NCBI GenBank assembly: GCA_935421135.1
Contig: OW285197.1
Coordinates: 13,397,223 to 13,461,222, forward strand
From: Bugulina stolonifera
Lineage: Eukaryota > Bryozoa > Gymnolaemata > Cheilostomatida > Bugulidae
Direction: 5' to 3'
DNA length: 64,000 bases
Of this stretch, positions 34,948 to 44,600 are shown in pieces. Each line of letters begins with the position of its first letter. The first letter of the stretch is position 1. The notes under the pieces are model-generated. The model saw only the letters and a list, made by a program, of their open reading frames with translations, was not told where the DNA came from and did not search any database. The position numbers and the translations under genes were made by a program.

Positions 34948-36057
34948 GATCATACTTGACATATTATACTCAACATAACACACATATTTTACCTAATAAC
35001 TGCATGTGAAAGTGGTGACATACGTAGAGAAGTAGCACCAATAGTGGCAGACTCATTTAGTCATAACTACTGAGTGAGACTACAGCATGACCAGCATGTC
35101 CTACAATATCAGGAGAATTTTACATAAACATAATAAATCAAGGAATTTAGTGCTCTATAAAATTTCCTTCTTTTTGTTGAGCATTAGACCCGCTTTTTAC
35201 TGACTTGTGATTGGCCCGTTTGGTGGCCTTAGTCATTCTCGGTGTTTGGATCAATATAGAATTCTTTTCACTCTACTCTTACACGATGTATACTGAACCA
35301 GTATTTATGTACCAAGAGGATCCAGTCTATAAACCATAACAACTGTACTTTGGCCATAAGAAATAAATTGTTGGTAGTAGTAGGCTATATAATTATGAAG
35401 TCATTGCATTTAGATATGACTCATCTTGGTATCATTGGAGAGATCCATGTATCGCTCATTCAAATTATCGCAGGCTGTACTGTGTACTACACAATATAGT
35501 TTCATAAAATTAATGGGAGAAAGTGGTTTCACATGTACAAGTTTAAAGGGTAACATGAGTGTACACCAAGTTTAAAGGGTAACATGAGTGTACACCAAGT
35601 TTAAAGGGTAACATGAGTGTACACCAAGTTTAAAGGGTAACATGAGTGTACACCAAGTTTAAAGGGTAACATGAGTGTACACCAAGTTTAAAGGGTAACA
35701 TGAGTGTACACCAAGTTTAAAGGGTAACATGAGTGTACACCAATCCTAATTATATTATTTTCTCACCAGTTTTTGTATATTGAACATCATCAACATTATT
35801 TGATATCCAGTTCTGGGTAACAGAGTGTTAAGGAAGTAGAGAATGTTGTTACATGTGGCCAGCAAACAGGAACTCAGATAAGCTATTAGGAAGGATAGCG
35901 AGATAGTCAGCTGTTGACGATCTTATCTACCTAACTAATGGCTATAACGTAACGAGATAGAGGTTAACGTGACCCTCTCCATATGGCGGCTCTCAGGAGT
36001 CATGTTTGACACCATCATAATGTACACCATTTAGTTAGAACACTTATAAAGTCCAGT
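34948..36057. other. Intergenic region upstream of the prokineticin-like gene
   Basis: Contains the tail of the segmental duplication, then a 29-bp minisatellite at 35535-35744 (unit includes CACCAAGTTTAAAGGGTAAC). A TATAAAG word at 36044, 14 bp before the ATG, is too close to be the promoter unless the leader is spliced or the ATG lies further in. Confidence 0.6.
35535..35744. repeat. 29-bp minisatellite, about 7 identical copies
   Basis: Unit CAAGTTTAAAGGGTAACATG plus AGTGTACAC. The copies are almost identical, which suggests recent expansion. Confidence 0.92.
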
Positions 36058-37634
36058 ATGAACTACCTCCATGCTCTCGGTTTGATTTGCTTGTGCTCCT
36101 GTCTACTTCTTGTACAGGTAGGGTGGCAGTTGTACTATCCCTAACTGTCCCTATTTAATTGCATATTCTCACTCTACATTGTGTCAACTACTATATTGTA
36201 CTATATGTATCAGGCTAGACTGGGGACCAGATGCCTGAGTGATTCCGAGTGTGAAGCAGATACGGAATGCTGTGTAGTCTCCTCCTATGTTGTCAGGCGG
36301 GGTAAATGTGCTCCCAGACTAAGGTGAGTAATTGCATCATCACTGAGAACTCAGTTATAGAATTACTGTGTATGTCCTAATATTACCCACAATACTCTGT
36401 CCTTATTACCCACAATACTCTGTACTTATTACCCACAATACTCTGTACTTATTACCCACAATACTCTGTCCTTATTACCCACAATACTCTGTCCTTATTA
36501 CCCACAATACTCTGTACTTATTACCCACAATACTCTGTCCTTATTACCCACAACACTCTGTCCTTATCACCCACAATACTCTGTACTTATTACCCACAAT
36601 ACTCTGTCCTTATTACCCACAATACTCTGTCCTTATCACCCACAATACTCTGTACTTATTACCCACAATACTCTGTACTTATTACCCACAATACTCTGTC
36701 CTTATCACCCACAATACTCTGTACTTATTACCCACAATACTCTGTCCTTATTACCCACAATACTCTGTCCTTATCACCCACAATACTCTGTACTTATTAC
36801 CCACAATACTCTGTACTTATTACCCACAATACTCTGTCCTTATTACCCACAATACTCTGTACTTATTACCCACAATACTCTGCACTTATTACCCACAATA
36901 CTCTGTCCTTATTACCCACAATACTCTGCACTTATTACCCACAATACTCTGTACCTATTGTCTACTACCCCTTTTTACTACATTGTATATTTGCTGATGA
37001 GAGATAACATATGTTTGTGTTTAAGAGAAGGGACTAGGTGCAAGGTGGGAGCGAGTCGTATGAGTCCATTCTGGGACCTGCCCTACGCCTGTGGCTGTGG
37101 TTACGGGACAAACTGTGTGGAGGAGACGTGGCAGGACTCTGCCTTTCCAGGAGTTGACTTGAAAAGGGACAGGTGACTATAATATTATACTAATATAACT
37201 TGATTATATAATATGAAGTAGCACTTGCAGTTATAGGTAATGACTGTATCACCTTACATACTACATACATTTGTATCTACATGACTAGGAGTTGTCAGCA
37301 TATACATGTAAGCCTGACTTCTCTCATTGAATTCTGAACCAGGTGCGTGAAATAGTAAGCAAATCCTTGTTTCAAAATTCAATCCTTCGACTGAAATAAA
37401 TTGTTGATCTTCCAATCAGCAATTATTTATTATTATTACCACAAGACTGGCAGCGAGTGATAACTGATAATCCCAAAAAACAAAAATTATTTCAGGTGCC
37501 GAGGTTCTAAAACATCAACTATTCATCCAACACGGCCAACTCGACAGCCGACCACAACAAAGCCAACAGGTATGAACAGTACTCAGCCACACTGGACCGC
37601 CCGACCAACTCCAACTCCGACTACCTCTGCGTAG
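36058..37634 (+). CDS. Secreted prokineticin-like (colipase-fold) protein
   Basis: Exons 36058-36117, 36214-36323, 37026-37172 and 37496-37634 join in phase (456 nt, 151 residues). Residues 1-20 are a signal peptide (MNYLHALGLICLCSCLLLVQ). The mature part has ten cysteines at 27, 33, 39, 40, 52, 62, 79, 81, 87 and 107: C-x5-C-x5-CC-x11-C-x9-C-x16-C-x-C-x5-C-x19-C. This is the order and almost the spacing of prokineticins, and of the related colipase and Dickkopf C-terminal domains. The AVIT N-terminus needed for vertebrate prokineticin receptor activation is absent (ARLGTRC instead). After the last cysteine there is a Thr/Pro-rich, probably O-glycosylated tail of about 44 residues. A family role as a secreted ligand or modulator is plausible. 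Intron 2 carries a 23-bp array. Confidence 0.85.
36376..36957. repeat. 23-bp minisatellite, about 25 copies
   Basis: Unit CTTATTACCCACAATACTCT plus GTA or GTC, filling most of intron 2 of the prokineticin-like gene. The 209-codon open frame across it is an artefact. Confidence 0.93.
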
Positions 37635-37720
37635 AAATACCCAGAAGCCTAACACAAATAATTCAATCTAATTCAAATACCTTGTTTTTTGATAAAATAA
37701 TATTGTGCCATCTTTTGTGT

Positions 37721-37726
37721 AATAAA
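37721..37726 (+). terminator. Polyadenylation signal of the prokineticin-like gene
   Basis: AATAAA lies 87 bp after the stop at 37634. Confidence 0.55.
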
Positions 37727-38747
37727 ACATAAGCAAATGGTTTGACAATGACTTTGGTCATACAGTAGCAAGACATAGTAAAGGTTTGTTAGAAGTATAC
37801 CCTGCTTATCAACCTGCATTGGTAACCAGTTATGTTGGAGTTGTCTCGTCAACTCTGCAAAGAGAGGACAACTTCTGGTTATGATAAATAGCACATAAAA
37901 TAGTGTTTACTGATTGAAGATTGGATAATTACGTAAAGTCAAACTGCAGTGACTAGGGAATGATTAATGACTTACAAACTACAGAGTGATACTACAACAT
38001 AAACACATGTCATGTAGTTACATTGTACTGTATATTATGATAGTTAATAGAAATAGAAAAGATTATTGTAAATTCAAAAGGTATGTGCTGTGCTGAAAGA
38101 ATGATAAATAGTGAGAGGATTTGACTCAAGTCTATATTATAATTAATTATATATGACTCATTCTTGTTGCAAAATTATTGTGTGGTAGTATGCATCAATT
38201 GTAATAGTTAGATGTGTTGATACATGTACATGTATATTAACATTATGAATTCCTTTTCATCTGCTGCCTAGGGGCTATAACATGCTGTTGTGTGATAACC
38301 ATAAACCACCTACCTTAGTATTAATACTAAGGGATCTCAAGTGGCCTGTGAGCTCCCTCTAGGTGGGGGTGAGGGAAGAAGCCCCCACCTCAGAACCAGC
38401 ATGACTGAGAATCCGCAATGCAGCACAGCACATAATGTCAAAGAGACAGGAGAGTAGAGTCGTTTTTAGCAGGAAACAGTTACTGTTTATAACCTGGTAC
38501 TTTTTCGTACAGTGACATAGAAAGAGCAAAGCTATTATGGGGAGCAATTTAACAATAGCAACACAATAATTCTACAAATAACTTGCAAAGCCTGGAAATT
38601 TGATTTATCATGTTTGCCATGCCACGCATACAACTAAAATGATTATCGTGTAATGATATTATAATATTATTTAAATATTAATCATGTAACATAGAAGTAT
38701 ATTATTGTATAACTTTTTAATCTATTCGCTATATATAAAAACCAGAA
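37727..38747. other. Intergenic region
   Basis: No gene is seen. A copy of the GAGAGGACAACTTC word lies at 37861. A TATATATAAAAAC stretch immediately before 38748 may be the core promoter of the next gene only if its leader is very short. Confidence 0.55.
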
Positions 38748-39782
38748 ATGTCTTCCTGCAGGCCGAGAAGCGAACCCTTACCTATGTTTGACGATATTTC
38801 TGAGATCAGACTAGAGTATACAAACCGAGACGGCAAAGGAAATGAGCATTATCTGTGGCACTTGCATGAGTACGGTAGTGCAAACCCTTCATACACTTTG
38901 TTAGTCAAAATATCTAAGAAAGGAAACGATATTTCCGTAAAAACTAAAAATGACCACGGACTGCATTTTGTGCTTCGTGCAAAGGATGACATTTTCACTA
39001 TGGAACATGTGCGATTGCTCCTGATGTGTGATAGCAATTTTAACGAATGGGCAGAGCTAATAAAAATGGCTATGAAAGACTACTCGGATCCCTACAAGAC
39101 ATTTATCGTGGAACAGGATAAGCTAAACTCCTCCGTTATGATAATCTACTATGAATTACCTGTACGAGTAGAAGTGGCCCGAATCCAGGTATTCCACCGA
39201 ACAGTCGCCAACATCAGGCAGGTACCACAGGTGAGGGTTGAGATATCCTCACCTGACAATTATACAAACATAACAAAGGCTATGATTGGTGCTATGGCTA
39301 TGAAACTAGCAATTAATGTTTACCGTATAAATAGGAAGGAAGAGGAAAGACCTCAGTGTAGTTTCCCCTGCTACATGGTGAGTATAGACAAGTACGAGCC
39401 GGCCGATAAGCTACCAAGTTCATTCTATCCGCCAAGAAGTGACCCACATAGAAGCAAGAGAACAAAACCAGTTAGCCAACAGGTTGAATTTCCCAGCCCG
39501 AGGATGGCTGCAAAATTTCCACGACGGATAGATGACACACCTCCAAATGATTTGTCAGTGGTTCTACCAACTCCATTTCGCAAACCACAACAAATGCCGG
39601 TGAGCTTAAACGCACCAAACTCATGTACACGCGGGAAGAGAGTAGAATTTCCTAGCCCAAGGATGGCTGCAAGATTTCCGAGACTTTTGGATGGGCTGAC
39701 ACCGCAGGATGACCCCTCGTTCAGCGAATCATCAAACTGTGACCCATGCGCTGTCCTGCCCATTCCAGTCAGGAAGCGGTAG
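38748..39782 (+). CDS. Intronless paralogue 5 with a repeated SPR motif
   Basis: A single 344-residue frame. Family blocks: SEIRLEYTNRDGKGNEHYLW, FVLRAKDDIFTMEHVRLLL, SSVMIIYYEL, VARIQVF, VRVEISSP, ITKAMIGAMAMKLAINVY. The disordered tail contains a 15-residue motif twice, VEFPSPRMAA(K/R)FPR (codons at 39483-39527 and 39642-39686), and two copies of a VLP-(T/I)-P-(F/V)-RK block. FPSPR fits a proline-directed phosphorylation or SH3-type docking site, but that is inference. The gene is 4.0 kb from the other members, separated by the prokineticin-like gene. Confidence 0.78.
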   Translation: MSSCRPRSEPLPMFDDISEIRLEYTNRDGKGNEHYLWHLHEYGSANPSYTLLVKISKKGNDISVKTKNDHGLHFVLRAKDDIFTMEHVRLLLMCDSNFNEWAELIKMAMKDYSDPYKTFIVEQDKLNSSVMIIYYELPVRVEVARIQVFHRTVANIRQVPQVRVEISSPDNYTNITKAMIGAMAMKLAINVYRINRKEEERPQCSFPCYMVSIDKYEPADKLPSSFYPPRSDPHRSKRTKPVSQQVEFPSPRMAAKFPRRIDDTPPNDLSVVLPTPFRKPQQMPVSLNAPNSCTRGKRVEFPSPRMAARFPRLLDGLTPQDDPSFSESSNCDPCAVLPIPVRKR

Positions 39783-41624
39783 TAGACACCAGCAGGCCCA
39801 ACCAAACATTAAACCAATCACAATGCAGGACACCACACAACCTCAGTAAGCCACAAGCAAGCTTTCAAACATAGAATAGTTTACACTAATAAAAATTGAC
39901 TCTGAAGCAGTAAAACAGGATAGTGTAATGTACAGTGGAAGGTAGGATTACTACAGTACACGTGTAATGTACAGTGTAGGGTAGGATAACTACAGTACAT
40001 GTAATGCACAGTGTAGAATCAGCGGTTATTCCCACCTATTGGGGTGTCGGCATTCTCACTCCCATATCAATATCATAGTCAAGGTTCCACAGCAGTATTT
40101 CCAATTTAAAAGAACACATAACTATCTGAACAGCCCACTAAGTCTCCAGTATAATGTAGCTACCACATCTATATTTCCACTTGGAGTTTTATGTGAAACA
40201 ACATCACAGCAGGTTGATGCATTAATTTTATTTGCATGTGTAGAGGTGGTGTAGTGGTGGTTCAGAGGCGGTGTAGTGGTGGTTCAGAGGCGGTGTAGTA
40301 GTGGTTCAGAGGCAGTGTAGTGGTGGTTCAGAGGTGGTGTAGTAGTGTTTCAGAGGTGGTGTAGTGGTGGTGTAGTGGTGGTTCAGAGGTGGTGTAGTGG
40401 TGGTTCAGAAGCAGTGTAGTGGTGGTTCAGAGGCAGTGTAGTGGTGGTTCAGAGGTGGTGCAGTGGTGGTTCAGAGGTGGTGTAGTTGTAGTTCAGAGGT
40501 GGTGTAGTGGTGGTTCAGAGGTGGTGTAGTAGTGTTTCAGAGGTGGTGTAGTGGTGGTTCAGAGGTGGTGTAGTGGTGGTTCAGAGGTGGTGTAGTGGTG
40601 TTTCAGAGGTGGTGTAGTGGTGGTTCAGAGGTGGTGTAGTAGTGTTTCAGAGGTGGTGTAGTGGTGGTTCAGAGGTGGTGTAGTAGTGTTTCAGAGGTGG
40701 TGTAGTGGTGGTTCAGAGGTGGTGTAGTGGTGGTTCAGAGGTGGTGTAGTGGTGTTTCAGAGGTGGTGTAGTGGTGGTTCAGAGGTGGTGTAGTGGTGGT
40801 TCAGAGATAGAGGAGATCAACTACATGCACATGTATACATAATTCCTCTAAAGACGAGAGAACCCCAGCCTGTTGTTCTCTCATGTACAAAGTACATAGT
40901 AGTCCTCCAATAACCTCAGCTACAACTAAATTATCTCATGGTACACAAGGTAGTGGATATAAACTTTGTTTAGAATAGAGAGGCTATATATACTTGTTTG
41001 GTTCTAGAGTAATAGCTTCCATGATAGTACTGTTAGATCAACTCATCAAACATGAAACACAATGTAGGTAGTTCAGCTGAATGGACTTCGACACAGGATT
41101 AAGGAGTTATCAACTCATGGTAAGGCATGATACAGAGATGACACAACTCCAAAATTTTAAAAGAGCTGTAAGTGTAGGAAGTTTTAAGGAAGCATGAAGG
41201 AGAGGGTGGAGCCATCCCATATTTTAATTCTATTCATTGTGGGCAGCTACAATGGTCAAATTATTGCAAACCATTCACATTATTGTGTGTATCATTTATA
41301 ATATGAAATTGTGTACATTTGAACTAAGATTCAAGTCATTATGCTTCCGTAAGAAAACATGGCGGTGTATTTGTGTTCTTATACAATAATGCTCCATCAA
41401 CAGCTATATACTAATGTACCAGATTGTTCAAAGTAGCCAAAAATAAAACAGAGAATAATATTAAATAAGGAAACTGAATCCATTTGATGGCAACCTCCAA
41501 CTGGTAATCCTTAGCAGGTCATAAACCCTGCATAAACCAAAAACAAAATAAATACAGAGAAACCAAATTATTGAGACTAGATGCAATGTAAAACTTATAT
41601 TAGTAGAATATTATTTGTTAGGTG
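39783..41624. other. Intergenic region with a large minisatellite
   Basis: 40240-40806 is a (GGTGGTGTAGTGGTGGTTCAGA)-type array. The rest is AT-rich with no recognised gene. Confidence 0.6.
40240..40806. repeat. 21-bp GT-rich minisatellite, about 27 copies
   Basis: Unit GAGGTGGTGTAGTGGTGGTT plus CA, with GTAGTGTTT and GCAGTG variants. It lacks C on the plus strand, so it is strand-asymmetric and could form R-loops or G-rich secondary structure. Confidence 0.92.
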
Positions 41625-41630
41625 TTTATT
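41625..41630 (-). terminator. Polyadenylation signal of the endophilin-B gene
   Basis: AATAAA on the minus strand, 21 bp downstream of the stop codon at 41651-41653; an unusually short 3' UTR if used. Confidence 0.5.
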
Positions 41631-41650
41631 GACGGAGGTAAGTGTATCTC

Positions 41651-44600
41651 CTACATTCTAATAATTTCAATATAGGCCATCGGCACACGACCTTGCTGAC
41701 CTCCTCTCTCTGCCATCATCCAATCAGAATCTTCTGTTGTCCAAACTGTTATAATCTAAAAAGTTAGACACAAAAATGGTCCGATTCCAACTCATACAGA
41801 CCAATGTAGTCTTAGGATCCCTAAGGGTGGTATATTGTGTTATAAGAAGGGTAACTCATAGATTTACAGTAGAGCATAACTCCAAACACCCATCACAAAA
41901 CATATCAATATTTGGGGCTAAGGCTAAGGGAAACTACAGGGTCAAAGTAAACAGTGTGAATACACTTTATTCCACTGCTTAGAGTCACACAAGTGCCTAT
42001 AGCCGAGGCTTGTTACTATTATGAAGGGCTGACACTGCGGACTCTACCTACATGTACATTGTAGATAGGTGATAAGTAGGTGTGCCTTTACTATACTCTA
42101 GCAGTGACTTGGTGAGAAAATTAATTAGGCTACATATCATACAAGTACATATTGTAAATGTGTTTGCAGTAGTATGCACTAACTACATCATACAATAGTC
42201 TAGATGAAGCTGTAGGTTACTATTTACTAGCTGTTATGTGAAATAGAGAGAAAGCAGAGCAAGCAGAAATAAATTTAGTCAGAGTTTCAAATAAACATTC
42301 CAAGAGAATGGGTGGGTTGTTCACCAGCATACCATATGGTTGGCTTAGAACTCAGGCTATATAGCTGTGATTGGAGGAACAAGCTTAGCATGCTAACAGG
42401 ATATTCAGTGAGTCCATTATATTCATACTCGAAGATGTAAATTGTAAATCTAGAACTAACCGACCTGGACCTGGAAGTCTCACTCATGTAGGGTTCCATT
42501 CCCCCAGGTCAGCGTGAGGTCATTGAATGATCTATATCTAGCAACCAATTATATGCCAAGCTAAGCGACAACAGCAAGTGCATATTCACCTCATCAGCTG
42601 TTAGACTGAGTTCCCCGGCTGTAGTAGTCTCATAATCATAGAGAACTTTGGCACGTTGTGTGAGGGGTTCGTTACACAGCGACGCAAAGCCCCCTTTACC
42701 AGGCACTTTGTGGTCATAGGAACTGTTTAGGTAAGCGGAGGTGTTGGCGTACATAGCTGCAGAACCAGGTGTAGCCCCTCCACCAACTATTTTAGCATTG
42801 TTACTACAATAGCCACCAAGCGCACATAATAATGGAGTAGATACACTGAGTGTGAGTAGTTAGACTGATAATCACAAGTAAGCAATGATTCCAACAGAGA
42901 CAGTGAGATACCCAGATCAAACTACTAAAGGAGTGAAAATCCAGAGAAATTAGAAACAGTAGCTTCTAGTTTAGTCAAATCTCCGTCACGCTTGGAACAA
43001 ATGAATGACAAGGTGATAGCAGACAACTCCAAAGTCATCTCTGACAATGATAAAACAGTGCAATGAACACCAACACAGTCAACTAACGGGCACCGCAGAC
43101 GTACAGACACATTGGATATGCCTGGATATGCCATAATCTAATACCAGCACCAAAACTATTAGGAGTTGCCGTCCTTGACCAAAGCAAACTAGAAACTTTA
43201 GAATCTCTGACCAATAAGCTTTTTTACTGAAAAATCATATAAAAGACAACTCCAAATCAGAGATCCACTTGGAGAATCAGCAGAAACAGTTAAACTGAGG
43301 AACTAAGCTAGAGCAGTGGTAGTAAGTTTGGACTAGTTTATTAAGGAGCATGGTGAGTTCTGATTGGTTGCCATCTATAGCACAAGCATTTGATTGGCTG
43401 TCACTACTATTACCTCATCAGCTATCAAAGATAACTCTGTGTCATTTGAAGCAAAGTAGTCATAGAGTACTTTGGCTCTTGCATTTCTCTGATTGGCTGA
43501 ACTATTAGTCAAAGTGGGAGGAGCTACCAGGTCAGGTGACTGAACACCACTAGAAGACTTGCTGTTTCTTGTATGTGAAGCTACAGTGGGCGAGCTATCA
43601 ATAGGCAAGGGAAATCATACACAATATTCATTAGATTTGGTGTCGCGCAGGGTATGTGTACAGGAGTGAGGGTGCACAAATATTTGCTGATGTAATGTAG
43701 ATAAGACAGCCTGTTTCTTGTACTACAATTATACTTCCACCAGTTACCAGAAATCCTCTTTAAATTTAATATTGTTACAGCCACCAGAAAACATTCTAAT
43801 TTTTTGAAATTTCTGCTTATACACACTACTGTACAGTACAGTGTGTCTATGATACTTGGAGTATTCCAACAGGAAACTTGTTATAAGAATAGACAACTCC
43901 TAGCATATGCTACAGTATATGAATAGCATAATAGGGTGTGAGATGACTAGCTGAGACAAAGGTTACAGAGACAAGCACTACGCTGTGGCAGAAGATGGCT
44001 GACTGCACATGGAGTATTTACATGTACATACGTGTATATATAGATAACGTATATTATACAGGTATGTATATACAGGTAGTATACATGTATATATAGATAA
44101 CGTACCTTAGACAGGTATGTATATACAAGTAGCATGTAAAGTTGAATATTTACCCTCCCAGCTGTCTCTGTAGGTCCTGCATATACTGATGACAGCTGGC
44201 ATAGTAGCTGGCCTGTGCCTCCACAAAGTTATTCAGACATTTCATGTGATACTCGTGGGACTTACTGATGCCTAAAATAGTAGTACGATGACATCATAGG
44301 TCATGTGATCAGACAGTGACATCATAGGTCAGGTGATCAGACAGTGACATCATGATTGAATATAAGATTAGTTTATTCAACTGAATTACAATTACTGAAA
44401 CAACAGATTCCGTGTTACAACTATTGTTACAAGTTTTTACTATATTATTATTTTTGTATTGAAAGGCATGATTTCTTGTGCAAGTACCAGTATATCTACT
44501 ACTACATAGTACCAGTATATCTACTACTACTATAGTACCAGTATATCTACTACTACTCAAGTACCAGTATATCTACTACTATACCTTCTAATAGGAGTTT

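Noticed and set aside
36368..36997. 209-codon plus-strand frame
   Set aside because: Translation of the 23-bp array inside intron 2 of the prokineticin-like gene.
42723..42756. Longer version of SH3 exon A starting at 42756
   Set aside because: That acceptor gives the wrong entry phase relative to exon 44154-44271 and a stop; the acceptor before 42722 fits.
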